DNA of 64,000 nt from the NCBI GenBank assembly GCA_026874595.1, contig CM049306.1, positions 99,441,642 through 99,505,641 of the forward strand. Reading direction: 5' to 3'. Below, in pieces: positions 23,101 through 33,720 of the stretch. Every line of letters begins with the position of its first letter. Positions within the stretch are counted from its first letter, which is position 1. This DNA is from Sipunculus nudus. Lineage: Eukaryota > Annelida > Sipuncula > Golfingiida > Sipunculidae. Both the position numbers and the translations under genes were made by a program. The notes beneath the pieces were generated by a model. The model had not been told where the DNA came from and made no database searches. It was given only the letters and a program-made list of their open reading frames with translations.

Positions 23101-26100
23101 GTAACATTAGGATAAGTTTGTGCATGGGTCAGACTTGTCACATAATAGGTCATGTAGCATCAAGGTAAGACCAGTAACATAGCAGGTCAGTAAACATTAA
23201 GGTAAGCTTTTGTCTTATATGTGATACGTATGAAATACATTATATGATATATACTGTAATCTAGGTGCAGGGATGGTATTTGAAAAATATCATGACAAGG
23301 TTAGATTTTAGCTTGATAAAAGTATAATTCCTGTTTATCTGAGAAGACCTTTTTTAGCTCAGCTGACTGTAAGTCATCTGACCTCAAGCATTCCCTTTGT
23401 CCGGCATCTGGCTGTCCGTTAACAGGGCACAAATTGTAACCTGTAGACCTAGAAACTTCTAAATGTACAACCAGGGAGGTCCTAGGCAAATCTCCTTGGA
23501 AACCTGATAATAGGTCATGGTGACCTATATTTTGTGACCTATGGGTCGAAAACCTGATTTTGAGCACACACTCCCCACATTTGGATAACCAAAATTTATT
23601 AAAGGAAACGCATTCACCAATAATAATATAATTTCTTAAATTTTTGTGTAATCTTTTAATCCAATATTCAGTTTTTAGCTCGGCTGACTATAAGTCATCT
23701 GAGCTATAGTCGTGGTCCATTGTCCGTCGTCCGTCCGGATGTCCATCCATAAGACTGGCACGTTTCGACACCATTGGACCTACAAATCTGAAATTCGGCA
23801 TACAGTTAGATGTCCCCATATCTCCTACCATGCGGAAAATTGGGTCAATAGGACTTCATTCCTTCGAGATATCAAGGAAAAACCTCAATTTTTTTATTAG
23901 AAATCTATTTTCACATTTCAGGACTGCCTAATATCAAAACCACTCATCTGGTTTTCTTCATATTTACCATAAATATTCCTCTATATAGTTCCTTTGTACA
24001 TGCCAGAAATTAAGACAGTATTATTTAATTTAAAAAAGTTATGGGCCAAAACTTAATGGACTTTGTAAAAAAATCAGGAAAGATATTTGGTCACTTAAGA
24101 CCAAAAGTGTTAAAGGTAGGGACTTTTTTCATTAATACAACTTTAATTGATCAAAATTTAATTGTATACAAAAAATTAGATCAAAATCTGTTAAATTTTT
24201 AGCTCAGCTGACTATAAGTCATCTGAGCTATAGTCGGGGTCCATTGTCCGTCTTCCGTCCGTCTGTCTGTCATCCGTCCGTAGATGTGGCACGTTTTGAA
24301 ACCGTAAGACCTAGGAATCCAAAATTCGGCATAATGTTAGATGTCCCCAAGATCTCCTACCAAGCCGAAAACTGGGTCTTTGCGACTTAACTGCTGTGGA
24401 TTTAATTTTCAAAGCATGTTTTTGTAAGCATTTCAACTGTTAACACCAAAAATTTGAAACCAGTTGATCAAAAACTGTAGATTTTATTCAAGTTTTCAAG
24501 CACCATGTCACATCAAGCTAGTGTTATGCAGTTTGCTGGAGCTCAGCTCCCGAGCTTCAGCTCTGAGTTCCTTAAATTTGGCATACAGTTAGATGTCTCC
24601 AAAATCGCCTATCATGCCAAGAATTTGGTCACTAGGACTTAATTCCTTTGAGATATTAATGAAAAACTTCATTTTTCCATTAAAAACCCATTGTTACACT
24701 TCAAGACTGCCTAATATCAAAACCACTGATCTGACTTTAATCATATATAATATACATATTTTTCTATACATTCTCTATGCACATGCTAGAAATGATGTCA
24801 GTATTGCGTAATTGTTTTAAGTTATGGGCCCAAACATAATGCACTTTTTAAAAAATCAAGAAATATATTTACTCCCTTAACAAGAGGATTGCTGAAGCTA
24901 GAGATTTTTTGTCAGGGATGTAACATTATTTAATCAAGATTCAATTGAATACCCAAAATTAGTTCTGAATTTTTCAAATTTTATATGTTATTAGTATAAA
25001 TATAAAATTAGTACCTTAAATTTTGCCCAACTTTGACCATGGCATGTTTGTTTCCTGTGAGCACTGTTGATATAATTTTCATATCATGCACACATAAGGA
25101 TTTCATCTTTGTAGTTTAGAAAGCTGAAAGAAATTGGCCAAATATTGTAGCTTTTATTAATGTTTTTATGAGACCATGTCAGACCCAGGCTCAATTCAGC
25201 CCCTCTTCAGTCACCTGTATGTTGACCTTGTTGATCTTTCATCAGATTATGCACGCTTGAGCGAAGCATACACTGGGGCAACCAGGCAGCTAATGCCCAG
25301 CCACAGTTGATCCAGGTGTCCAATCCATCAGGTAGTTGTTTTGAAAAACAACATAACAATAAACAATAAATTAATAATTTTTTATTGGTTTTTAATAACA
25401 AATTAAAGAAAAATTAATAGAAAAGGAATTTGTTAGTTGATGAGTAACAGAAAATTAAATTGCAGTTACTGATGATGTAAGAATCTTGTATGGATGGATA
25501 GAATGTCAATGTCAATGTTATTCCAAATAACACCATGCAGTCACCTATGGTATTTTTCAGTTAAATTTTAATGATAAAAAAAAATTAATCATATTATTCA
25601 TTACTAATCATTAGGGATCATATGAAGGAAATTAATGATAGACAAAGATGCAGTTGATAATATTAATCTAGTTTCCTACTGTGTCTAGTGTGTAGATTGT
25701 TGTGAAAGTAGTCCAAAGTGAATATATTACATTTATTTCTTTTTAATATAAATAAAAGCCATAAAACCAGGTACTTATGATCATTATTAAAGTTTGTGAA
25801 TTTTGTATATTCTGGATTCTCAACATCATTGTTTGGCTAAAACTGAATAAATACTAGACATGGTGCGAATGCTTTGCAAGTGTATTTGAATACAAATATG
25901 AATATATAATGCATTAAAAATTTTATTGCATAAGAATGGGAATTCAGGTAAAAATGAAAGTATTTGAATACCAGTGCAGATACTTTAAAAATGTATTCAT
26001 GAATGCATTCATGAATATATTCTATATTATTTCAATAATAATTTCAGTTATATTTTATTCTAAAAAATCATGATTTTCTTTTTTTTTTTAATAAAAATTA

Positions 26101-26916
26101 TATTGGCACAATATTTGTTATTAAATTTTAATAAATAATTAAACTCTGTTATTATATGTGCTGCTGATAAGTTATATGGCCAAGTCAAAATCTGTGTGAC
26201 AATAGCACTCCATTTTTTAATAAAATAAATGAAATCAATCCTCTTCCCTGTCTCCAAAGATACTATCAAAATCATACATAAGCTAAACACCAACAACTCA
26301 TAATAAAGCTTATATTTATTACCACACAAAACCAGCATGTGCCTCTTTCCCAAATCGTATTTTTTATCATATATAACAGCTGAGCGCCGTGACCCATGGG
26401 TCCCTTGTTAAACACTTATACTGTGGAGGCAAGATTCGAGGTGGACTAATATCATATCTCATTAGGCAGGCCTACATGGTGGCTATCTTCTGCTATACTT
26501 TGCCTAGAGTTAGCCTTTGGCCCACCTCTTGGTGAAGACTGGTCACATAGTCCTTCATCATATATCCATATAATTGAACAAGCTGTGCCAGCTCTTTCAT
26601 CTATCCCAAAGACAGGACACATACTGACAAGTGATATATGCATTTGGTTCCCGATGCAGGCCCCTGCAAAAAATTTGACACTGCTAGAGTTAAAAATCTC
26701 CATGAAAAAAACACCATGTGGGACCAGTGCAGGGGTCTGCACATATGGAAAGGGGATAATGACAATATGCTAGTTAGACTTTCACATGGACCCTCATAGG
26801 GCCCAGCATGTATGGTAAGACACCCTGACTTATCTAATTATTTATTAACATTATTTGTGACACACCTTTTTTTCTTCCTAGGTGGCAGTGGTTTGAAGAA
26901 ATCGGGAAAGAAATGA
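11172..26916 (+). CDS. TMA7: Translation machinery-associated protein 7
   Basis: Four exons, 11172-11187, 11274-11329, 22833-22920 and 26882-26916, join to 195 nt, or 64 codons plus TGA. The protein begins MSGRQGGKKKPLKAPKK and ends GPMGGSGLKKSGKK, matching the length and both ends of animal TMA7 (CCDC72), which starts MSGREGGKKKPLK and ends KKSGKK. The middle is a lysine-, glutamine- and alanine-rich charged helix. Yeast Tma7 associates with ribosomes; the animal protein is small, basic and presumably ribosome-linked in the cytoplasm. Splice sites are canonical and phases are 1, 0 and 1. Intron 2 is about 11.5 kb and packed with transposons. The donor of exon 3 is followed by a minisatellite that repeats it. 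A likely poly(A) signal is at 27338. Confidence 0.97.
12924..14243 (+). mobile_element. Helitron/Helentron-like element with a 300-bp tandem array
   Basis: The 5' end AGCCCTCAGCC has its inverse GGCTGAGGGCT near the 3' end, a subterminal pairing typical of Helentrons. The 3' end has the hairpin TCAGC-TTTT-GCTGA followed by ATATTCTAG and then T, the classic Helitron CTAG terminus. It contains a GTCCGTCC motif near the 5' end. No Rep/helicase is encoded. Confidence 0.75.
13000..14035. repeat. 300-bp tandem array inside the Helitron
   Basis: The marker GATGGGTGACCTTGACC recurs at about 13092, 13393, 13693 and 13993, giving a period of 300-301 bp and four diverged units. Each unit also carries the block CTCAGGAACCATTNGGTG. 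Internal satellite-like arrays are known from bivalve Helitron-related elements. Confidence 0.85.
15837..15960. repeat. CTATTAC-rich subterminal repeat field of the hAT element
   Basis: Short runs of TATTACTATTAC fill this stretch. A related field lies at 12595-12720 at the other end of the same element. Reading frames here are artefacts of the simple repeat. Confidence 0.75.
16642..16902. repeat. 130-bp direct tandem duplication with a G-rich head
   Basis: The unit starting TTGGGGGCGGGGGGGAGGGG occurs at 16642 and again at 16772. Copies differ by one T in the poly-T run and one substitution in the body. The near identity implies a recent duplication or an assembly slip at the G/T tracts. 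Confidence 0.9.
17793..18230 (-). mobile_element. 3' end of a non-LTR retrotransposon (LINE)
   Basis: On the minus strand, 18009-18200 encodes RAFGVSGLKLLNELTQYLRT followed by SLSAFQSHLKTNWFKQFY and a stop. This is the typical C-terminal tail of LINE ORF2 proteins (RAFSVAGPKLWNSLP...LKTxLF type). Downstream is a 3' tail ending in AT-rich ATTATC repeats near 17793. The copy is 5'-truncated, as is normal for LINEs; the clade is not certain. Confidence 0.75.
18302..19449 (+). mobile_element. hAT element with 8-bp target duplication
   Basis: The ends are CAGGGTTGGG at the left and its inverse CCCAACCCTG at the right, each followed inward by CAGCATTTTCT. The 8-bp duplication ATCTAATA occurs at 18294-18301 and 19450-19457. 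Internal sequence keeps part of a transposase. At 1148 bp it is internally deleted relative to autonomous hAT elements. Confidence 0.93.
18640..19005 (+). pseudogene. hAT transposase C-terminal (dimerisation) remnant
   Basis: One frame reads HIYFLANLLHPAYRGKKL, then a stretch with WW (residues VWWLCFEKAEN), then SSSVSLERVFSNFGYLQSKL and QNKLGI before TGA. The S-S-x-S-x-E-R-x-F-S block is the hAT C-terminal dimerisation signature. Stops lie directly upstream and the catalytic DDE part is absent, so this is a relic. It lies inside the TSD-flanked element 18302-19449, which supports the family call. Confidence 0.85.
19600..20469 (+). mobile_element. Helitron-like non-autonomous element
   Basis: The 3' terminus at 20438-20469 is the hairpin GTAGTCG-CTTGT-CGACTAC followed by CCGTATTCTTG and T. 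The body is a set of diverged repeats carrying CTCGGGAACCRTTTGACCGA and GGTGGCGCCACCTGCA. The same body and hairpin recur at about 36835-37589, where the terminus is CTAG. The 5' limit near 19600 is approximate. Confidence 0.65.
20785..22685 (+). mobile_element. Helentron-like element (AGCTCAGCTGAC family) with endonuclease remnant
   Basis: The 5' end is AGCTCAGCTGACTATAAGTC, itself part of a hairpin that closes with CATCTGAGCT, followed by GTCCGTCC repeats. The 3' end is CAGCTGAGCACAGTGACCC, a GACCCATAGGTC hairpin and CCTTG. The 5' AGCTCAGCTGA and 3' TCAGCTGAGC are inverse, as in Helentrons. A decayed AP-type endonuclease fragment lies at 22365-22560. At least three more 5' ends of this family occur, at 23677, 24201 and 35542. 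Confidence 0.65.
22365..22560 (+). pseudogene. AP-endonuclease-like fragment
   Basis: The frame encodes LLKCQQLIEKPTNDHGNCTD followed by HLFTNC, then STLGNTWSGHKILFATIS. This is the C-terminal pattern of apurinic endonuclease domains found in LINE and Helentron proteins (T-x-x-x-G-x-x-x-DH, then SDH). The canonical SDH is SGH here, so the fragment is probably dead. Its position just before the 3' end of the 20785-22685 element suggests it is the remnant of that element's own ORF. Confidence 0.55.
22921..23175 (+). repeat. Minisatellite repeating the TMA7 exon 3 splice donor
   Basis: Units of 37-56 bp begin GTAAGACTTGT and continue CATA..GGTCATGTAACAT. Donor-like starts are at 22921 (the real donor), 22977, 23026, 23075, 23128 (GTCAGA) and 23165 (GTAAGACC). 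The unit at 22977 keeps the exonic CATGG before its GTAAG. The array starts exactly at the exon-intron junction. Confidence 0.85.
23356..26407 (+). mobile_element. Cluster of Helentron-like elements, truncated and nested
   Basis: 5' ends of the AGCTCAGCTGAC family occur at 23356 (diverged), 23677 and 24201. Only one 3' end, CAGCTGAGCGCCGTGACCC with its GACCCATGGGTC hairpin and CCTTG, is present at 26378-26407. The copy at 23677 breaks off in the T-run where the copy at 24201 begins, suggesting insertion of one into another. The cluster fills most of TMA7 intron 3. Confidence 0.6.
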
Positions 26917-27337
26917 CCCTAATGCTGGCTGGCTTTCCTGTACATTTGTCAATATTTAACGGTTGCAGAACCTGTGGAAGGGGAATCTGTTGGGAGACTA
27001 TGCAGCCATAACAAATCTTATTTTTCTCGAATGTAGATAAGTTAAATATCCTGTACATGTCATTTTTGCTGCTCTGTCGATAACAAATTTGAATGTGGAA
27101 GATTTAATTGCATGTACAAGTGAACTGATACAAGAGATGTTGTAAAGACTTTTCAAAAGAAGGGTTTTTTTCCTTAGATGCATGCACAATCATGAAAAAA
27201 AGTGGTCATAGATAGAATCTTGTGGCCCTGCTTTTCAAGGTCGACTGTACAGTCTCCCAAACTGAAATAAATTTGATTTAGAAAGGATCGAAAGGGAACA
27301 TTTTAGGTACATCTTAGAATATTCAAAGGTAACTTTT

Positions 27338-27343
27338 AATAAA
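27338..27343 (+). terminator. Probable TMA7 poly(A) signal
   Basis: AATAAA lies 422 nt after the TMA7 stop and is followed within 25-45 nt by GT-rich sequence (GTTGTGTTCC, TTGTTGTTGCC). An earlier AATAAA near 27265 is an alternative. Confidence 0.5.
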
Positions 27344-27964
27344 CCTTTCAAATACCAATTGTTGTGTTCCGATTTTCTTGTTGTTGCCCTGTAAATACAG
27401 CATACTGATTACCAAAACCAGCATAGGTGTTCCTTGCTGATGCACTGCACAAGGTCAACCCAATGTATTTTTTAACTGACCTGAATTTTTTACTGGACGG
27501 ATGGAAGTAAAGGTGAGCTTATAGCAATGGGTCTTTGTCCGTCATGTGTCATCCGGTCCTCAAGTGGGTCATCCTTTAACACTAACAATGCACACATCTT
27601 GTTTCTTCAGGATGACTTTCCTTTAGCTGGCCAATCAAGTGATCCCTGTATGCTCCCTGCCACATGCTGCGTTGGCCAAACGAATATGGTGCTATTTTTA
27701 GATCAATAGTCTTGTAATGTGAGGCATTGTTCACAATCTGACCAACCATACAAAGGCTTGTAAACCTATCCAGTTTTCTGTGCAGATGTTCTTGTTAATG
27801 TGGCCTGTGAATAGTTTTGATATTATAGTCCTGTTTTATATTATTTGGTTGGATTTGGTTTGACCATGGTGAATCCAGCCCCCTTTATAGAAAGTTTGTT
27901 CAAATTCATGACATATCAGGAAGAAGGATTCAAATCATATCTACCTAGATACTTATAAAGGGGG

Positions 27965-28052
27965 TATCAGTAAGTCGCGTTGATCTATGTACTGCAAGCT
28001 AAGGGGGCATCAGTAAGTCGCGTTGATCTATGTACTGCAAGCTACGGGGCAC
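27965..28052. repeat. 44-bp tandem duplication
   Basis: ATCAGTAAGTCGCGTTGATC and the following bases to CTGCAAGCTA occur at 27965 and 28009 with one or two differences. No other function is visible. Confidence 0.85.
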
Positions 28053-28172
28053 AACATGATTTTGAACACCCTTAAAGTCTATCTTCACAGTGTTCAAGTT
28101 TGCTTGGCCAATATTTTGCATCATAAAAATGATAAAATCGTAGTATAAAATTGAAATATTGTACCTTATCTA

Positions 28173-28440
28173 CTAGTCTAGTCGCTCATGTAGCAAAATA
28201 TCAATCCCGTCGGAATTGAATGCCCAGATTGAGATAGCACTTGTTTTCACCTCATTTAGGTGTAAGCTGATGGAAAAAGTTAGGTAACAAATTTTATCAA
28301 CACCCTGACCCCCCAAAAAATCCAAGATGGCCACCATCATAATAAAAATGCGTACATACTGCTTTGTTATTGTAACTATCGCAACAAAATTAATAATATT
28401 GGATCGATATATAAGATTTTGAATGTGTATTGGTATTTCC
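28173..28440. repeat. Dispersed repeat related in inverse orientation to about 33480-33720
   Basis: Read on the minus strand it contains GGCCATCTTGGATTTT, AAATTTGTTACCTAA and GCTATCT..CAATTC blocks. The same blocks occur on the plus strand around 33480-33660. The similarity is patchy, so this is an old repeat family. Confidence 0.5.
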
Positions 28441-28679
28441 ATCCTCTCCAGGAGCTGTCCAAAGGTTAGGGTGGGTAGCCAAGGTCAAACTTATTTACCA
28501 ACCGTAATCTTAAGAATAACATTTGACATCTTGGGTACTACGCTGTCATATATTATGTAAAATAGTTTTCAAATAGTCAACAATATTAATAATTGTCTTG
28601 GCAGAATATTATATCATAGGGACGATATTAAAATACATAACACTTAAATACTGTCATATGGTTTTCAAATGGACCTTAA

Positions 28680-29131
28680 AGGTGCCCATTCACCTACTTT
28701 TTTTTAAGAGATGTTCGGATTTCTGGCTTCTTTGTGAATATATTAATGATCTAAGGTAATTCTGGTTTTTGAACATTTTAATAATACCTCCGTGAAGGAT
28801 GTATGAAATTGCTGATCAACAACATGTATGTTAACACAGCAGTGATGACAAAAGGGGAAAAATGTAACCTAACATCATTAAATGGTATGTGGCATATATG
28901 CGGAGACAGAAGGGTTATTTGTTGCAAAACGCCAATTGCAATACTCTCGCCCATTTGACTTGCTGTCCGATGCCATTGTTAAATTGTTTTAATTTGGCGG
29001 ACCCACACATACTATAAACACGATGATATAAACAAAACAAGCAGCCTGTGTGCGTTTTCTTGACTATTTTGTTTAAAATCTCCAAGGGATTACCTTTAGT
29101 TTATAAAGGTCATATAGGTGATTGGGCCCCA
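28680..29131. mobile_element. TTAA-bounded MITE, copy 1
   Basis: The element has ends AGGTGCCCATTCACCTA and TAGGTGATTGGGCCCCA, an imperfect inverted repeat of 17 bp, and is bounded by TTAA at 28676-28679 and 29132-29135. TTAA duplication is typical of piggyBac-type elements, although the terminal bases are not the canonical piggyBac ones. A second copy is at about 61620-63284. This copy holds the empty site for the hAT insertion found in the second. Confidence 0.75.
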
Positions 29132-30542
29132 TTAAAACATGAAATTAATGTACGTGTTACATATTTCACATACTGCTGATTCTCTGCTTCTTTATTGCTC
29201 AGTATTAATCGTCAACAGTATTAATGCGAAACAACCATTTTTAGATCAATTTGTGTGGTTAGTAAAAAAAAAAGATTAAAACAACCTTGTTGATCCTGAT
29301 TTAGGAACAATCAATGGCATGTTAACTATTCTTGACGCCTGGTACACTTCGAGGGGCTTCAGAAGAACCCCTTTGTCTGAATATCTTTGGAGTTTACCTG
29401 AATATGGGCGGGAATAGGAAAGCTATTATTGTAATTGTCACAAAAAGATTAAAAGAGTAAAACAGAAAAAATATGCTGCCCTGACAAAAGAAGGGCGGCC
29501 AACGAAAGAAGACAACACACGTGCACAGGGTCATACTAGTGCGGTCTTTTATAAAGATAAGCGTGTACATATAAATAGCGAATTCAAATACATGAACCTT
29601 TAAGAACCCCGTAGCTTAATGTCGTGTAATCGGGACCTTCAAGATTTAGATACCACTTCATCGGATGATAATATTAAGAAATACTATCAGTTCTGCATTG
29701 ACCAGAATATGCGGCGTGCATAGGAAAACCAGAATGCAACAGCAGCTGGATATAAGATACGCTTTAACGGCTTAGAACGTATTCGAATAATATTGAGATA
29801 GGCAGTGGAATATATAATTTAAGGATAACTGTTTCAAATGACCATATATATATAGGTAATGGCACAATGGATTTTTCTTGAACATGGTTGAAATAATGTA
29901 TTAAATGTCAATCCTAAGACACAGCAATGCCTGAAAGACAGTCCGTGCATGAGAACATCGGAAATACTCGTTTTTTCTGCTACCGTCCTATTACTTATAA
30001 AATATTTGTTGAAACCGTTCACCATGCAGCTACGGAGGCCGATGATGCTGTGTAAGAAATTTAGTGTAACTGGGCAATCTACGCCGGTCTTCTTGAATTC
30101 GAGAAACAATGGAAGATCTCTGGTGAAGATTCATTCCTTAATTTGGAAACACTCTACTGCATGATCACACTCTTTATAACAGACCTATTATATATGGTGG
30201 TAATATCGTTGCTAATATCGGGGGATTAAAGACACTGAAATTAGAAAAAAAATATATTAAAATCAATTGTCAATACATCAATCAGAAAACCTGTAATAAC
30301 ACGGTAGTCTAATCTCATGATAAATTTCTCAAACCCCAACGTTTCCCTGTTCCCACGATATGAGAACCTTGATCTATATAATGCCTCCTGTATAGGAAGA
30401 AAGTTTTAAATATGCAGTTTGAGGAGGTATATTCTGAGGCATTTTTCACATGAGAAATATATGGGTTTCTGCTCCACAACTATTATTCCATCAAATGTCT
30501 TTGAAAAATGTGGTTAAACCCTAGTGGGAATCAGCTTTAATA

Positions 30543-30579
<37 letters not shown>

Positions 30580-31142
30580 TTCAAGTTAACACAGGTTATA
30601 AACTGCACGGTCCGTACATTCAGTTGTATGTTACATGTTGATTCATCGGTGGAAATGCGCAACCCACTTAATCACTCACAATATCTAAACACATAAATTT
30701 AATTTTCACGGTCAATTAATTGATGTTGATCTGTGATTAACTTTGCAAATTTAACGACTTCTCGAGTCTAGGCAGAGCATATGTAAGACTAAGAGTAACA
30801 GCCGACACCAACCCAGACTGGGCGCCCTGCAGACTATCGGGAAGGCTGTGCCTCACATACGCTCGCTCTTTACCCAGCGCTTTACCTATAGGACCACTAC
30901 CTATATCGTAAGGCGCTGTTTGTTATGACCTCGTATCCTGAATTGCTACACCAGAGGGGAGCACTGTATTTTTTGTCCAATCAGATGAGACCTTGTGCTG
31001 GAAGACAAAGCCAAGCGAGGAATAAACGGAGCCAATCATTTATTTCGTTTTGAATGACAGCTCATCGCCCCGCGTAACCGTCTGAACAGGCCACAGGCTC
31101 GGAGAGAATTGCCCCTCACGTGGTTTGCTTAGGGCCTTGGGC

Positions 31143-31410
31143 CACAGGCGCTTGAATCGCTATTTGTGTTGATCTTGGTTTAAATAGTGTTCAGTTTACC
31201 TTAACAACAATCCCCTACCGTTTAATGAGCTTTAAACCATGTTTTATCGTTTGCCGGTACTTGTTTATATAATGTATCTATTATATAAACAAGTACCGGC
31301 AAACGATATAACATGGTTTAAAGCTCATTAAACGGTAGGGGATTGTTGTTAAGGTAAATTGAACACTATTTAAACCAAGATCAACACAAATAGCGATTCA
31401 AGCGCCTGTG
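31143..31410. mobile_element. 268-bp near-perfect palindrome, probable foldback MITE
   Basis: Arms of about 130 bp (31143-31272 and 31281-31410) are inverse copies with only about two mismatches, separated by an 8-nt loop TGTATCTA. The outer ends are CACAGGCGCTTG and CAAGCGCCTGTG. The 7-bp sequence CTTGGGC flanks both sides (31136-31142 and 31411-31417), consistent with a target duplication. No reading frame is supported. Confidence 0.85.
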
Positions 31411-33099
31411 CTTGGGCACATAGGATGCTCGGCCGGTGGGATGTAAATCAAACGAAACATAACAACAAAGGCTGCGTGCACACCTCGCTGGCTTGTTTCA
31501 GTTCTGCAGACAACAGATACATGGCTACGCTAACACAGTCATAATGTCATAATCCAATCGGTCGATGATGCTAGAATGCAGAGGGAGCAATTTAAATTCG
31601 ACCGGAAACTCATCAAGCGGCGCTTGAAGCGCAGCAATGGGCGGAGCCAGGATGCCTGTCGAGTCTTTATTTATTGGCATCTGATTGGCTGCTTGTCACA
31701 TCATACGCACGTTTATTTCAGCGGACAACGAACCGCCATCTGGTGTCTAAATATATCATAAACGGTCAAAGCTGGCAGCGTGAAAATCAGTTGCTTCTTT
31801 AATTAGAAGCGCAAGATTTCCGCTGCCTCGGGAGCGTATGCCTCACAACAACACGAGTGCAGTTTAGGGATCTATATCCTGGTGTAATGACCACGCAGAA
31901 TGCAATTAAGGAAAGACACCCTTCCTAAGTATACAAATGTTTAGATGTTATCTTAACGGAGCAAATCACCCATACGTCAATTAATAATTTAATTGCTGGA
32001 GAATTAAAATGAAATCTGAAAACATAAATAATCACCAATAAATGGGAAAAGAAAAAAATAACAAAAAAGGTGCTAGCAATCAACGGGCCGGGGGAGGGGG
32101 CAGTTTTCACCCCTGGTAACAGATGGTTAACATTATTATGGCATTTGCATCCCCTGGTCGATGCACACTCGACAGTGATTCTATCCAGGCGTAATGGGAA
32201 GGTCGTACACAACGGCCGTGTTTCACTCACAAACGAGTGCGCCTTTCGGGGGATCCTCGGTGGTATAGCCCAGCAATGGGGATGATTACACACCCAGGAC
32301 CCGCAGGTGCAGTAGTCATTTGGGCTTGGTTAAGGCCAGGACATAAAATTAAAGAAGAAGCGTGTCATACTGCCCTGTCATGTAGTCCTTAACCGGAATG
32401 GAAATCTGCAGATATACTTATATGTAGTAAAGTTTGCATTTAAAATGGAGGCGGCTACCTCCAACAAAAAAATATAAAAAAACAGTTTCCATCTGTGGTC
32501 CGTTTTATCCAACAAGTGTACCGTTGAGATATATGTATTCCCGTAATGTGCAAACATTCCTCCAGGAACAATGCATAGTCATATGCCATTTTACATATGC
32601 AGATGTGCCGTCTTTTCTGTTGATCAAATATATGGCTGATTAGATTTTTGTGCTTTATTTGTATTTTTTTACTTTTGGAAGTACAATGTACCATATCTAT
32701 AACTCCTAACAATTAGACCTGTTTCCGCTCATATTCAGATAAACTATATAGAAATATCAAATGTCCAGACAACGGTTTCTACCGATCCCCCTGTTCTTCA
32801 AGGTTCTTGGAATAGTTTAATATGAAATGAATATTTCTGTATCAAGACCACCAACAAGGCTTTAAGAATCTTGGATTCTTCGATATAACCACACAATTTG
32901 ATTCTAAATGTTTGTTTTGTTGTAATATGGTAGGCACTTAGACCATGTAGTACTACTATGAGAGAATCAGCAATATAAAAAAAGAGATCACGAGGATCAG
33001 TTTCCTTGTGATCACCAGATCACAAAACATATTACAGCGTAGTGCCCAAAATGTTTTTATGCTTCAAAATATAAGGATACATACATTTGACTTTGACCT

Positions 33100-33720
33100 T
33101 GCTTACCCTCTGTGAGCTTCCGACAACTCCTAGTTAGTTGCAATAAACAGAACACATTAAAAAAAAGTACAAATCGATCTAATTATCTAATATCATTACG
33201 TTTTATGTGACAGCATTATTTTATCTTTATCTCGCCCTTTCGGATTCCCTGGGGTTACAGGGCTCATAAAAACTCCTTTTTAGTTGCAATCCACAGAACA
33301 CATTCAAAAACGTATTAATCGATCGAATATAATTAAATTTTAAGCGACAATTACAGTAAAATAGCATTATATCTATGTTAAGACTGCAGTGGCGGACATA
33401 TTGGATTTCTTGGGGTCACAGGGTTCATAATAAAATTATAACCTGCATTCATTTATCACTTTAAGTGCTAATAGAGTGAAAGCAAGCACTATCTTATTCA
33501 ATTCCTTAGAAAACGGCGTTCTAATACACGTGCAAGTACACTTTATCCCCAAAACTCAATATTTCCCATGGGTGAAGGCGGCCATCTTGGATTTTCGGTG
33601 TTAGAGGGATCTAAAAATTTGTTACCTAAAATTTTTCATTAGTTCATATCCTGTTTATGCTAAATCTGTCATTTTCGCTATTTGGACATCAAATTTCTAC
33701 GGAAATACATCCCCGTCTAC
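33100..33720. repeat. Diverged tandem repeat, about 145-bp unit
   Basis: AGTTGCAAT.AACAGAACACATT occurs near 33136 and 33282, with later units less clear. A GGCGGCCATCTTGGATTTT block at about 33577 links it to the inverse copy at 28173-28440. Confidence 0.5.
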
